Shown one piece after another: positions 37,046 through 46,957 of a stretch of 64,000 nt of DNA. The position numbers and the translations under genes were made by a program. The DNA lies in contig NZ_FCNZ02000018.1 in assembly GCF_001544495.1 (NCBI RefSeq), positions 62,001 through 126,000 on the forward strand. Direction: 5' to 3'. This DNA comes from Caballeronia telluris (GTDB taxonomy: Bacteria; Pseudomonadota; Gammaproteobacteria; Burkholderiales; Burkholderiaceae). Position 1 is the first letter of the stretch; each line of letters begins with the position of its first letter. A model generated the notes under the pieces. The model had not been told where the DNA came from and did not search any database. It saw only the letters and a program-made list of their open reading frames with translations.

Positions 37046-39847
37046 TTACACCAGCTTGCCGTGGCAGTTCTTGTACTTCTTGCCGCTGCCGCACGGGCAC
37101 GGATCGTTGCGGCCGACCTTCGGCACGTCGTCGGCGGGGCGCGTGGCGACGGTGGTGTCGTCGCCGAACGCCATCGCCTGATTGACCATCTGCGCGGTGG
37201 CATCGGCCGGTGCGGGCGCCGCGGCGGCTTCCGCGAAATCCATGTGCGTGAACGCGACGTTCTCGAGATGGCTGCCCTTTTCCTCGTACTGCTCGGCGGC
37301 TTCCTCGAGCTGTTCCGGCGACTGGATCTGCACGTTCATCACGACGCGCGTCACTTCCTCCTTCACCGAATCGAGCATCGCGGCAAAGAGTTCGAACGCC
37401 TCGCGCTTGTATTCCTGCTTCGGGTTCTTCTGCGCGTAACCGCGCAGGTGGATGCCCTGACGCAAATGGTCGAGCGCGGCGAGATGCTCGCGCCAGCGGC
37501 TGTCGAGCGTCTGCAGCATGATCGAGCGCTCGAACGCGCTGAACGACTCGCGGCCCACCAGCGCGACCTTCGCTTCATAGGCTTCGTCGGCGGCGGCGAG
37601 CACGGCTTCCAGGATTTCTTCGGCGTCGATCGAATTCGACTCGTTGATCATCTCCTGGATCGCGAGATCGAGCGACCAGTCGTTGCGCAGCACTTCTTCG
37701 AGCTCCGGCGCCTGCCATTGCTCTTCGATGCTGCCCGCCGGCACGAACGTGCGCACCACGTCGCCGATCACGCTCTGGCGCATCGCGGCGATGGTTTCCT
37801 GCACGTCATTGGCTTCGAGCAACTCGTTGCGCTGCTGGTAGATCACCTTGCGCTGATCGTTCGACACATCGTCGTATTCGAGCAGTTGCTTGCGGATATC
37901 GAAGTTGCGCGCTTCGACCTTGCGCTGCGCGCCTTCAATGGAACGCGTGACGATGCCCGCCTCGATCGGCTCGCCTTCCGGCATCTTCAGGCGGTCCATG
38001 ATCGAGCGGACGCGGTCGCCGGCGAAGATGCGCAGAAGCGGATCGTCGAGCGACAGATAGAAGCGCGACGATCCCGGATCGCCCTGACGGCCCGCGCGGC
38101 CACGCAATTGATTGTCGATCCGGCGCGATTCGTGACGCTCCGTGCCGATGATGTGCAGGCCGCCAGCGGCCTTCACCTGATCGTGCAGCGCCTGCCATTC
38201 GTCGTGCAGCTTCTGGATGCGCGGCTGCTTTTCGTCTTCGGGGATCGAGAGATCGGCTTCGATGAACGACGCCTGTTTCTCGACGTTGCCGCCGAGCACG
38301 ATGTCCGTGCCTCGCCCGGCCATGTTCGTCGCGATGGTGACGACGCCCGGACGGCCCGCTTCGGCGACGATCGCCGCTTCCCGCGCGTGCTGTTTCGCGT
38401 TCAGCACTTCATGCTTGACGCCCGCCTGCGTGAGCAGCGTGGAGAGCAGTTCCGACGCCTCGATCGACGTCGTGCCGACGAGCGTCGGCTGGCCGCGCTC
38501 GACGCAATCGTGGATGTCGCGGATCACCGCGTCGTAGCGTTCCTGCGCGGTCTTGTAGATCTGGTCCTGCTTGTCGATCCGCTTCGGCGGCCGATTGGTC
38601 GGGATCACGACCGTTTCCAGGCCGTAGATCTCGTTGAATTCGTACGCTTCGGTGTCGGCCGTGCCGGTCATGCCGGACAGCTTCGAATACATGCGGAAGT
38701 AGTTCTGGAACGTGATCGACGCGAGCGTCTGGTTCTCGTTCTGAATCTTGACCTGTTCCTTCGCTTCGACGGCCTGATGCAAGCCGTCCGACCAGCGGCG
38801 CCCGGTCATCATGCGGCCCGTGAATTCGTCGACGATCACGACTTCGCCGCCCTGCACCACGTAATGCTGATCGCGATGGAAGAGCGTATGCGCGCGCAAC
38901 GCGGCGTAGACGTGGTGCATCAGCGTGATGTTCTGCGCGGCATACAGGCTCTCGCCCTCGCCGATCAGACCCCACTCGGCGAGCAGCCGTTCCGCCTTTT
39001 CGTGGCCTTCCTCGGTGAGGAAAACCTGACGCGCTTTTTCGTCGAGCGTGTAGTCGCCCGGCTTCTCGACGCCGGTGCCGTCCGCCTTCTCTTCGCCGAT
39101 CTGCTGTTCGAGCAGCGGCGGCAGCGCGTTCATGCGCACGTAGAGATCGGTGTGATCTTCGGCCTGCCCGGAGATGATGAGCGGCGTACGCGCTTCGTCG
39201 ATCAGGATCGAGTCCACTTCGTCGACGATCGCGAAATTGAGCGGCCGCTGCACGCGCGCGTCGGTCTCGTAGACCATGTTGTCGCGCAGATAGTCGAAGC
39301 CGAACTCGTTGTTCGTGCCGTAGGTGATATCGGCGGCGTAGGCTTCCTGCTTCAGATCGTGTTCCATCTGCGACAGGTTGATGCCCCACGACAACCCGAG
39401 GAAGTTGTAGAGCCGCCCCATCCATTCGGCGTCGCGCTGCGCGAGGTAATCGTTCACCGTCACGACGTGTACGCCGCGGCCCGACAGCGCGTTCAGGTAC
39501 GCAGCCAGCGTGGCGACGAGCGTCTTGCCCTCGCCCGTGCGCATTTCCGCGATCTTGCCGTAATGCAGGACCATGCCGCCGACCAGCTGGACGTCGAAGT
39601 GACGCATGTGCAGCACGCGCTTGCTCGCCTCGCGGCAGACGGCGAACGCTTCGGGCAGCAGAACGTCGAGCGACTCGCCGCTCGCGACGCGCTGACGGAA
39701 TTCGTCGGTCTTCGCGCGCAGTTGCTGGTCCGTGTACTTTTCGATCGTCGGCTCGAGCGCATTGATCGCCGCAACGGTCTTTTGATATTGCTTGACCAGC
39801 CGCTGGTTGCGACTGCCAAAAATCTTTTGAAGGAAACCGGTGGTCAT
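37046..39847 (-). CDS. secA: Preprotein translocase ATPase SecA
   Basis: A 933-residue motor that pushes unfolded proteins through SecYEG. Walker A is GEGKT (105-109), with DEAD-type motifs [24 protein letters not shown] and [13 protein letters not shown], and a C-terminal zinc-binding tail [15 protein letters not shown]. The ATG at 39847 ([11 protein letters not shown]) is used; the 15 residues upstream are unlike the family. Confidence 0.97.
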   Translation of the reverse strand: MTTGFLQKIFGSRNQRLVKQYQKTVAAINALEPTIEKYTDQQLRAKTDEFRQRVASGESLDVLLPEAFAVCREASKRVLHMRHFDVQLVGGMVLHYGKIAEMRTGEGKTLVATLAAYLNALSGRGVHVVTVNDYLAQRDAEWMGRLYNFLGLSWGINLSQMEHDLKQEAYAADITYGTNNEFGFDYLRDNMVYETDARVQRPLNFAIVDEVDSILIDEARTPLIISGQAEDHTDLYVRMNALPPLLEQQIGEEKADGTGVEKPGDYTLDEKARQVFLTEEGHEKAERLLAEWGLIGEGESLYAAQNITLMHHVYAALRAHTLFHRDQHYVVQGGEVVIVDEFTGRMMTGRRWSDGLHQAVEAKEQVKIQNENQTLASITFQNYFRMYSKLSGMTGTADTEAYEFNEIYGLETVVIPTNRPPKRIDKQDQIYKTAQERYDAVIRDIHDCVERGQPTLVGTTSIEASELLSTLLTQAGVKHEVLNAKQHAREAAIVAEAGRPGVVTIATNMAGRGTDIVLGGNVEKQASFIEADLSIPEDEKQPRIQKLHDEWQALHDQVKAAGGLHIIGTERHESRRIDNQLRGRAGRQGDPGSSRFYLSLDDPLLRIFAGDRVRSIMDRLKMPEGEPIEAGIVTRSIEGAQRKVEARNFDIRKQLLEYDDVSNDQRKVIYQQRNELLEANDVQETIAAMRQSVIGDVVRTFVPAGSIEEQWQAPELEEVLRNDWSLDLAIQEMINESNSIDAEEILEAVLAAADEAYEAKVALVGRESFSAFERSIMLQTLDSRWREHLAALDHLRQGIHLRGYAQKNPKQEYKREAFELFAAMLDSVKEEVTRVVMNVQIQSPEQLEEAAEQYEEKGSHLENVAFTHMDFAEAAAAPAPADATAQMVNQAMAFGDDTTVATRPADDVPKVGRNDPCPCGSGKKYKNCHGKLV

Positions 39848-40110
39848 CGGATCAGTGTCTGCGTCGCGGTGTCGGACAGGTGCACGGTGCATGCGCCCGC
39901 GTTCGGAGAACCTCGGCGGCTTAAGTCCATGGGTGAAATTTAATCGGGGGATTTTAGCACGCGGGCCCGGCGCGGCCTGTGTCCGCGTCGGGCCGCCCGC
40001 GTCGCCGCGCCACGACAGTCAGACGCCTGAAAGCTTCGGACGGCCGAGCGCATCGGCGTGGTCTCGCGCGGGTACAATCGGCGCATCGCCCTCGCGCCTA
40101 TTGATTAAAA

Positions 40111-40599
40111 ATGAGCCGTTTTCCGACGAATTCAAGGCCGCCGCAGCGATTCAATCCGCGCAAACCTCAGTCGATTTCCGAACTGCTCGGCCGCGCCGAT
40201 GCATTGCGCGCGCTGCGTGCCGGTGTCGACCAGATGGCGGCGATGCAGCGCGATCTGTCGGCGCTCCTGCCCGATTACCTGGCGTCCAGCGTCGAACCGG
40301 GATTCATCAAGGACGGCGTACTGTCGCTTTTTGCGGGACACAATGCGCTCGCGGCACGGCTGCGGCATATCGAGCCGCGTCTGCTCGCCGATTTGCAGCA
40401 GCGCGGCTGGGCTGTGAATTCGCTGCGGATTCGCGTGCGTCCGCAGGCGATGAAGGAAGCGGCGCCGCCCAAGCAGGCGCGCATGTCGCCGGCCGGCGCC
40501 GACGCGCTGAAGGAACTCGCCGATACGCTCGAACCGTCGCCGCTGCGCGAGGCGCTCGCCAAGATGGCGGCGCGCCATCAGGCGAAAGCGCGCAAATAA
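40111..40599 (+). CDS. dciA: DciA-like protein (DUF721)
   Basis: A 162-residue protein of the DciA family, ancestral loaders of the replicative helicase DnaB in bacteria without DnaC. The recognisable part is the DUF721 fold in residues 20-115 (ISELLGRADALRAL, VLSLFAGHNALAARLRHIEP). It sits between secA and lpxC, the usual place in beta- and gammaproteobacteria. A -10-like TACAAT lies about 35 bases upstream. Confidence 0.85.
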   Translation: MSRFPTNSRPPQRFNPRKPQSISELLGRADALRALRAGVDQMAAMQRDLSALLPDYLASSVEPGFIKDGVLSLFAGHNALAARLRHIEPRLLADLQQRGWAVNSLRIRVRPQAMKEAAPPKQARMSPAGADALKELADTLEPSPLREALAKMAARHQAKARK

Positions 40600-40602
40600 A
40601 GC

Positions 40603-40639
40603 GCAAAAAAAATGAGCGGCGCTTTCGCTGCCGCTCATT
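40603..40639 (-). terminator. Terminator after lpxC
   Basis: A 10-bp stem (AATGAGCGGC / GCCGCTCATT), followed on the minus strand by eight T. Confidence 0.77.
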
Positions 40640-40661
40640 GCATCGTTCGAGCTTGATGGAT

Positions 40662-41579
40662 TCAGGCAAACGCCGTCTGCGTATCGAAGCCGAAGCCGCG
40701 TGGCGCCTTTTGCGTGTCGTCGAACGTGACGATTTCATACGCGTCTTCATGCGCCAGCAGTTCGCGCAGCAGCATGTTGTTCAGCGCGTGACCGCCCTTG
40801 TACGCCGTGTACGACGCGAGCAGCGGATGACCGACCACGTACAGGTCGCCGATTGCGTCGAGCATCTTGTGCTTCACGAATTCGTCGTCGTAGCGCAGGC
40901 CGTCGTTGTTCAGGATGCGGTATTCGTCGAGCACGATGGCGTTGTCCATGCTGCCGCCGCGCGCCAAGCCCAGCTCGCGCATCATCTCGACTTCATGCGC
41001 GAATCCGAACGTGCGCGCGCGCGCGATTTCGCGGACATACGATGTATTCGCAAAATCGACTTCCAGCGCCTGGCCGGTTTTATCGACGGCCGGATGGCGG
41101 AAATCGATGGTAAAGCTCAGCTTGAAACCAAAATAAGGTTCGAGGCGCGCGAATTTGTCGCCCTCACGAATTTCGACGGGTTTCGTTACCTTGATGAATT
41201 TCTTCGGAGCATTTTGCTCTTCGATTCCCGCCGATTGAATCAGAAACACGAACGAAGCGGCGCTGCCGTCCATGATCGGGATTTCTTCAGCCGTTACGTC
41301 CACATACAAATTGTCGATGCCCAAACCGGCGCACGCCGACATCAGATGCTCGATCGTGGAGACGCGCGCGCCATCCTTCTGCAGCACGGATGCGAGCCGC
41401 GTGTCGCCGATAGCCATGGCGTTCGCAGGAATATCAACCGGCGTCGCGAGGTCGACACGCGAAAACACGATGCCCGTACCCGCCGGGGCGGGCTTGAGCG
41501 TCAATTGGACCTTGCGCCCGGAATGCAATCCGATACCCACGGTCTTGACGACAGTTTTGATTGTTCGCTGCTTCAACAT
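40662..41579 (-). CDS. lpxC: UDP-3-O-acyl-N-acetylglucosamine deacetylase
   Basis: A 305-residue zinc enzyme for the committed step of lipid A synthesis. Zinc ligands: His78 (IEHLMSA), then His and Asp in [10 protein letters not shown]; the general base region KGGHALNN follows. The ATG at 41579 ([10 protein letters not shown]) is the family start. It closes the dcw region downstream of ftsZ. A TATAAT box about 70 bases upstream suggests its own promoter. Confidence 0.97.
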   Translation of the reverse strand: MLKQRTIKTVVKTVGIGLHSGRKVQLTLKPAPAGTGIVFSRVDLATPVDIPANAMAIGDTRLASVLQKDGARVSTIEHLMSACAGLGIDNLYVDVTAEEIPIMDGSAASFVFLIQSAGIEEQNAPKKFIKVTKPVEIREGDKFARLEPYFGFKLSFTIDFRHPAVDKTGQALEVDFANTSYVREIARARTFGFAHEVEMMRELGLARGGSMDNAIVLDEYRILNNDGLRYDDEFVKHKMLDAIGDLYVVGHPLLASYTAYKGGHALNNMLLRELLAHEDAYEIVTFDDTQKAPRGFGFDTQTAFA

Positions 41580-41647
41580 GATTTTTCCGCTTCGATTTAA
41601 ATTCCCTATAAAGAGAATTAATCGTGAATATCGATTCAATAGCACGA

Positions 41648-41678
41648 ATTATACTCCATCCGCTGCGCGCCGTCCCAA
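41648..41678 (-). promoter_or_regulatory. Candidate lpxC promoter
   Basis: A perfect minus-strand -10 TATAAT (41648-41653); the best -35 is TTGGGA (41673-41678) at a long 19-base spacing. Confidence 0.45.
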
Positions 41679-41741
41679 ACGGGAAGTATCAATCTGTTTC
41701 CCTGTGTTACGCGAGAAATTGCGCGGATGAGGAAGCGGAAC

Positions 41742-41781
41742 GGGCCGATGGCCGGAATGGAGGCATTTCCGGTCATCGGCC
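41742..41781. repeat. 16-bp stem-loop between the peroxiredoxin gene and lpxC
   Basis: Arms GGGCCGATGGCCGGAA (41742-41757) and TTCCGGTCATCGGCCC (41766-41781), fully paired with one G-T; loop of 8 bases. No T-run on either strand. Confidence 0.85.
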
Positions 41782-41856
41782 CCAAGTCGCTGCCGATTTC
41801 GCGGCGTCTTCGCTCGTTGCGTCACTGCAACGCAACGCCTGAAAACGCCGCGAGAA

Positions 41857-42360
41857 TCAGCGCAACGTCGCCAGGATGCTTTCGGCGTCGCTGACTTCGA
41901 ACTTGCCGGGTGCTTCGACATTGAGCGTCTTGACCACGCCGTTGTCGACCACCATCGCGTAGCGCTGGGAACGAATCCCCATGCCGCGCTCGGACAAATC
42001 CTGCTCCAGACCGAGTGCCTGGGTAAAACGCGCGGCTCCGTCGGCGATCATCTTCACCTTGCCCGAGGTTTAAAGATCGCGTCCCCACGCGTTCATGACG
42101 AACGCGTCGTTGACGGAAACGCACCAGATCTCGTCGATGCCAGCGTCGTTCAGGCGCTGTGCCGCATCAACATAACCAGGTACGTGTTTCGCGGAACACG
42201 TCGGCGTGAAGGCGCCCGGCAATCCGAAGACCACCACGCGTTTTCCCGCCGTCCGCTCGCGCACCGGGAACCCGTTCGGTCCCACGGCACAGCCCTCGCC
42301 CGCCACTTCGACGAACTCGAAGAGGCGTGCATCCGGCAACGTGTCACCCACTTTGATCAT
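41857..42360 (-). pseudogene. Peroxiredoxin (Prx5-like) gene with in-frame stop
   Basis: The frame codes a 166-residue Prx5/AhpE-like protein. The first part (to Leu96) has peroxidatic Cys55 in PGAFTPTCSAKHVPGY; the second part resumes in the same frame as TSGKVKMIADGAARFTQALGLEQDL and ends IVDNG-type strand, VEAPGKFEVSDAE. Codon 97 is TAA (42070-42072) in GATCTTTAAACC, where homologues carry Lys. No frameshift is needed: frame and sequence are otherwise intact. As written, only a truncated 96-residue protein could form, lacking the last strands and helix. It is either a recent pseudogene or a sequence error. The start has AAAGGA and lies 266 bases after ftsZ. Confidence 0.85.
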
Positions 42361-42626
42361 GCTCGGTCCTTTGCTCGTCAGTGCTGATTGCAGTCCTGGC
42401 GATACAGCTTATGTCGCACGGCGCGACGCGATCGGCTTCGGATTTTGTCATTGAAAACCGCGCAAACTTCGCACGAATCCGTGGAGGTCGGCTGACCACG
42501 GCCTGGCGTCCCAGCGAAAGACGCGGCCTTGGACAGTCGCCCCAGCAGCCCGACCGGTCACGCTTTTGCATTCCGCTTCGCGGGTGCCATGCACCGCACC
42601 TGCTCCGCAAGAAGCGTGCGCCGGTC

Positions 42627-43823
42627 TTAGTCGGCTTGCTTGCGCAGGAACGCCGGGATGTCGTAGGTATCGACGCCCTTTTCCTGCAGCGCCTGCACAT
42701 GCGAAGCCGCCGTTTCACGCGACGAACGCCACACAGCCGGCGTGTCGAGCGCGCCGTAATCGGTCGCGTGCGACTGCTGCGGTGCGTACGTGTGCTGCGC
42801 CGCGTGTGCGATCGGCTGGTTGTCGGTGCCGGTGCGCAGGAGCGTCATCGGAGCGGCCTGCTTGTTCTTCGCCGCACGGCCGAGACCCGTTGCCACCACC
42901 GTCACGCGCAGCGCATCGCCCATCGCGTCGTCGTACACCGCGCCGAAGATCACGGTTGCGTCGTCGGCAGCGTAGCTCTTGATCGTGTTCATCACTTCGC
43001 GCGTTTCCGACAGACGCAGCGAACGGCTCGACGTGATGTTCACCAGCACGCCACGCGCACCCGACAGATCGACGCCTTCCAGGAGCGGACTTGCCACCGC
43101 CTGCTCGGCCGCGAGACGCGCGCGATCGACGCCGGCAACCGTCGCCGTGCCCATCATCGCCTTGCCCTGCTCGCCCATGACCGTCTTCACGTCCTCGAAG
43201 TCGACGTTCACGAGACCGTCGACGTTGATGATTTCCGCGATACCGGCCACTGCGTTGTTCAGGACGTCGTCGGCGCACTGGAAGCACTTGTCCATTTCGG
43301 CGTCGTCGCCCATGACTTCAAACAGCTTGTCGTTCAGCACGACGATCAGCGAATCGACGTGATCTTCCAGTTGCTGCGAACCTGCTTCGGCCACGCGCAT
43401 GCGGCGGCCGCCTTCGAACTCGAACGGCTTGCTGACGACACCGACCGTCAGAATGCCCATTTCCTTCGCGATCTGCGCGACCACCGGCGCCGCGCCCGTG
43501 CCCGTACCGCCGCCCATGCCGGCGGTGATGAACACCATGTGCGCGCCGCGCAGTGCGTCGGCGATGCGCTCGCGTGCGTCTTCGGCCGCGGCCTTGCCCA
43601 TGTCGGGCTTCGCGCCGGCTCCGAGGCCCGTGTTGCCGAGCTGGATCACCGTGCTCGCGCGCGAACGGGCGAGCGCCTGCGCGTCCGTGTTCATCACGAT
43701 GAAGTCGACGCCCTGCACGCCGCGGTTGATCATGTGCTGCACGGCATTGCCGCCAGCGCCACCCACACCGACGACCTTGATGATCGTTCCGTTGGTTTCC
43801 GTTTCCAGCATTTCGAAATCCAT
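42627..43823 (-). CDS. ftsZ: Cell division GTPase FtsZ
   Basis: A 398-residue tubulin homologue that forms the Z-ring. The tubulin signature GGGTGTG is at 104-110, with NTDAQAL before it; a C-terminal linker of about 60 residues ends in the conserved peptide DIPAFLRKQ that binds FtsA and ZipA. The ATG at 43823 is preceded by GGAGG. It is 146 bases downstream of ftsA, enough for its own promoter. Confidence 0.98.
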   Translation of the reverse strand: MDFEMLETETNGTIIKVVGVGGAGGNAVQHMINRGVQGVDFIVMNTDAQALARSRASTVIQLGNTGLGAGAKPDMGKAAAEDARERIADALRGAHMVFITAGMGGGTGTGAAPVVAQIAKEMGILTVGVVSKPFEFEGGRRMRVAEAGSQQLEDHVDSLIVVLNDKLFEVMGDDAEMDKCFQCADDVLNNAVAGIAEIINVDGLVNVDFEDVKTVMGEQGKAMMGTATVAGVDRARLAAEQAVASPLLEGVDLSGARGVLVNITSSRSLRLSETREVMNTIKSYAADDATVIFGAVYDDAMGDALRVTVVATGLGRAAKNKQAAPMTLLRTGTDNQPIAHAAQHTYAPQQSHATDYGALDTPAVWRSSRETAASHVQALQEKGVDTYDIPAFLRKQAD

Positions 43824-43969
43824 GTTGCCTCCGTCAAGATGAAAAGCGGCGTTATTCGACAAACGATCGGGCAACCGCTTGTCGCGCGCCAGCCGCCGGC
43901 ACCGGCGCGAATTTTCTTTTGCAGCGAGCTTTTTGAAAAGCTCTTGTTGTAACTCTCGTCAAACCTGTG

Positions 43970-45202
43970 TCAGAAATTGCCGAGGAACCAGTCCTTCATC
44001 CTCGTGAATACCTGTCCCATCGATCCCGACTGCACCGCGACCTTGCGGCCGCGCATGCGTTGCGAGCGTCCTTCGACGAGCAGACCCATCGCCGTCGAAT
44101 AGCGCGGATTGCGCACGACATCCGCGAGTCCGCCCGCATATTCCGGCACGCCGATGCGCACCGGCTTCAGGAAAATGTCTTCGCCCAGCTCGACCATGCC
44201 GGGCATCATCGACGCGCCGCCGGTCAGCACGACGCCGCTCGACAGCAGTTCCTCGTAGCCCGACTCGCGCACGACCTGCTGCACGAGCGAGAACAGTTCT
44301 TCGACGCGCGGCTCGACCACCGCCGCTAGCGCCTGGCGCGACAGCGTGCGCGGACCGCGCTCGCCCAAGCCCGGCACTTCGATCATCTCGTCCGGATCGG
44401 CGAGCGCCTGCTTCGCGATGCCGTAGGTCACCTTGATGTCCTCGGCGTCGGGCGTCGGCGTGCGCAGCGCCATCGCGACGTCGCTCGTGATCTGGTCGCC
44501 CGCGATCGGGATCACGGCCGTGTGGCGGATCGCGCCTTCGCTGAAGATCGCGATGTCGGTCGTGCCGCCGCCGATGTCGACGAGCACCACGCCCAGTTCC
44601 TTTTCGTCTTCCGTCAGCACCGCGAGCGACGACGCGAGCGGCTGCAGGATCAGGTCGTTCACTTCGAGCCCGCAGCGGCGCACGCACTTCACGATGTTCT
44701 GCGCCGCGCTCACCGCGCCCGTCACGATATGCACCTTCACTTCGAGGCGGATGCCGCTCATGCCGATCGGCTCGCGCACGTCTTCCTGGCCGTCGATGAT
44801 GAATTCCTGCGTCAGGATATGCAGCACCTGCTGATCGGTCGGGATGTTGATGGCCTTGGCCGTTTCGATCACGCGCGCGACGTCCGTCTGCGTGACTTCC
44901 TTGTCCTTGATCGCGACCATGCCGCTCGAATTGAAGCTGCGGATATGGCTGCCCGCGATCCCCGTGAATACGTTGGTGATCTTGCAGTCGGCCATCAGTT
45001 CCGCTTCTTCGAGCGCGCGCTGGATCGACTGCACCGTGGCCTCGATGTTGACCACGACGCCCTTCTTCAAGCCCTTCGAGTCGTTCTGACCGAGTCCGAT
45101 CACCTCGTAGTGGCCCTCGCCCTTCAATTCGGCGACGATCGCCACCACCTTCGACGTCCCGATGTCGAGGGCGACCAGCAGGTCTTTGTAGTCTTTGCTC
45201 AT
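43970..45202 (-). CDS. ftsA: Cell division protein FtsA
   Basis: A 410-residue actin-like ATPase that tethers FtsZ to the membrane. Phosphate-1 motif DIGTSKV (14-20) and DIGGGTTDIA (phosphate-2) are present; the C-terminal amphipathic helix is VFTRMKDWFLGNF. It lies 27 bases after ftsQ. Confidence 0.97.
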   Translation of the reverse strand: MSKDYKDLLVALDIGTSKVVAIVAELKGEGHYEVIGLGQNDSKGLKKGVVVNIEATVQSIQRALEEAELMADCKITNVFTGIAGSHIRSFNSSGMVAIKDKEVTQTDVARVIETAKAINIPTDQQVLHILTQEFIIDGQEDVREPIGMSGIRLEVKVHIVTGAVSAAQNIVKCVRRCGLEVNDLILQPLASSLAVLTEDEKELGVVLVDIGGGTTDIAIFSEGAIRHTAVIPIAGDQITSDVAMALRTPTPDAEDIKVTYGIAKQALADPDEMIEVPGLGERGPRTLSRQALAAVVEPRVEELFSLVQQVVRESGYEELLSSGVVLTGGASMMPGMVELGEDIFLKPVRIGVPEYAGGLADVVRNPRYSTAMGLLVEGRSQRMRGRKVAVQSGSMGQVFTRMKDWFLGNF

Positions 45203-45229
45203 AGCGTGCTCATTGCCTGTTAAGTCTGC

Positions 45230-45982
45230 TTACTTCTTGGCCTTGTCGGTGTCGTTGATGAAGCGCATGCCGGCGGCCCGTATGGCAAAGCCGTTCGGAT
45301 AGCGCAAATCCGCGTACTCGATGTCATTTCCCCACCGCCCCGTCACCGACGACCACGCCGCCACGAACCGGCGGCTGCGGTCGAACAAAGTGTCCTGATT
45401 GCGCTCGCGTCCGAGTTCGATCTGCGTGCCGTTCGAGAGCTTCACCGTCCACGCGAAACGCGGCGACAGGATCACTTCGTCCGGATGCGCGTCGAGCGGC
45501 GCGAACCACTTCGCGAAATCGCGATACCGCGCGACCACTTCCTTCGCCGTGCCTTCCGGACCGTCGAACGCGGGCAGGTCGTCGTCGAGTTCGCCCTGGT
45601 TCGCGGTGAAGAGTTCGCCGTCCACGCTCACGAGCTGGTCGCTGCCCCACGTCCCGAGCGGCTTGTATTCCTCGAGCGTCACGGCGAGCGCGTTCGGCCA
45701 TACGCGGCGCACGCTTGCATGACGCACCCACGGCATCTGTTCGAACGCGGTGCGCGCGATGTCGAGGTCGACGGTGAAGAAGTTGCCCTTCAGCCGCCCC
45801 ACGACGCCTGCGCGCACCGTCGGCGAATTGATGTGCTGCGTGTCGCCGTCGATCTGGATCTCGTGCAACCGGAACTCCGGACGCTGGATCGCCCAGTAAC
45901 CGGCCGCGCCGAGCAGCACGAACACGAGCACGACGTGCAGCGCGTTGGCAGCGAGGTTCAGTTGGCGGGCGTTGTTCCACAT
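45230..45982 (-). CDS. ftsQ: Cell division protein FtsQ
   Basis: A 250-residue bitopic divisome protein: short cytoplasmic N-terminus, one membrane helix (ALHVVLVFVLLGAAGYWAI, about 12-30), a periplasmic POTRA domain (FRLHEIQIDGDTQHI onward) and a beta domain. It forms a complex with FtsB and FtsL. Nine bases separate it from ddlB. Confidence 0.94.
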   Translation of the reverse strand: MWNNARQLNLAANALHVVLVFVLLGAAGYWAIQRPEFRLHEIQIDGDTQHINSPTVRAGVVGRLKGNFFTVDLDIARTAFEQMPWVRHASVRRVWPNALAVTLEEYKPLGTWGSDQLVSVDGELFTANQGELDDDLPAFDGPEGTAKEVVARYRDFAKWFAPLDAHPDEVILSPRFAWTVKLSNGTQIELGRERNQDTLFDRSRRFVAAWSSVTGRWGNDIEYADLRYPNGFAIRAAGMRFINDTDKAKK

Positions 45983-45991
45983 GGCGTCGAA

Positions 45992-46957
45992 TCAGTCCTT
46001 GAGCGTCAGCGATAAAACTTTCACGACCAGATCCTGGTAGCTGATGCCGACCGCGCGCGCGGCCTTTGGCGGCAGCGAGTGATCCGTCATGCCGGGCGCC
46101 GTGTTCACTTCCAGGAAATACGGATTGCCGTCCGAATCGAGCATGAAATCGGCGCGGCCCCAGTCGGTGCAGCCGAGCATGTCGAAGGCACGCTGCGTCA
46201 GCTGCTTCATGCGCGTTTCTTCGGCGGGCGTGAGGCCGCACGGGATCAGGTACTGCGTGTCGTTGGCGATGTACTTCGCGTGGTAGTCGTAGAACTCGCC
46301 GGCCGGCACAATCTTGATGACCGGCAAATCCAGATCGCCCGCGATGCAGCACGTGAACTCGCCGCCGCCTTCGATGCTCTTCTCGACGATCACGATCTTG
46401 TCGAACTTCGCCGCTTCGACGAGCGCCGGCACCAGCGTCTCTGCGCTCTTCACCTTGATGACCGCGACGCTCGATCCTTCGCTCGCCGGCTTCACGAAGA
46501 GCGGCAGGCCGAGCTTCGCGACGATCTCGTGCGCACGCGCGTCGAAGTCGTCGCCGCGCAGGACGGTTTCGAACGGCGGCGTCGGCACGCCGGTCTGCTG
46601 CCACACGAGCTTGGTGCGCAGCTTGTCCATGCCGAGCGCCGAGCCGAGCACGCCGCTGCCCGTGTAGCGGATGCCGTAGAAATCGAGCGCGCCCTGCAAC
46701 TGCCCGTTCTCGCCGTAGCCGCCATGCAGCGCGATGAACGCGCGCACGAAGCCTTCGTCCTTCAGTTCCGACAGCGGACGCTCGGCCGGATCGAACGGAT
46801 GGGCGTCGATGCCCGCATCGCGCAGTCCTTGCAGCACGAGGCGCCCGGAATTGAGCGATACCTCGCGCTCGGCCGAATTGCCGCCGAGGAGCACTGCCAC
46901 TTTGCCGAATGCTTTCGGATCGATCTCGTTCACGGTTTTGCCTGTTACGTCGTTCAT
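45992..46957 (-). CDS. ddlB: D-alanine--D-alanine ligase
   Basis: A 321-residue ATP-grasp enzyme that makes the D-Ala-D-Ala ending of the peptidoglycan stem. [19 protein letters not shown] near the start, KPASEGSSV and [15 protein letters not shown] near the end are diagnostic. The ATG at 46957 overlaps the murC stop by ATGA. Typical homologues are some eight residues shorter at the N-terminus. Confidence 0.96.
   Translation of the reverse strand: MNDVTGKTVNEIDPKAFGKVAVLLGGNSAEREVSLNSGRLVLQGLRDAGIDAHPFDPAERPLSELKDEGFVRAFIALHGGYGENGQLQGALDFYGIRYTGSGVLGSALGMDKLRTKLVWQQTGVPTPPFETVLRGDDFDARAHEIVAKLGLPLFVKPASEGSSVAVIKVKSAETLVPALVEAAKFDKIVIVEKSIEGGGEFTCCIAGDLDLPVIKIVPAGEFYDYHAKYIANDTQYLIPCGLTPAEETRMKQLTQRAFDMLGCTDWGRADFMLDSDGNPYFLEVNTAPGMTDHSLPPKAARAVGISYQDLVVKVLSLTLKD

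Noticed and set aside
37061-39943. A 960-codon open frame opposite secA, and similar long antisense frames opposite nrdA, proS, murC and others
   Set aside because: High GC at third codon positions keeps the opposite strand open; the translations are Arg/Ala/Val-rich, resemble nothing, and lie exactly under well-identified genes.
42065-42075. Programmed stop-codon readthrough or selenocysteine in the peroxiredoxin
   Set aside because: The codon is TAA, not TGA, it replaces a Lys rather than the catalytic Cys, and no SECIS-like hairpin or frameshift signal is apparent.
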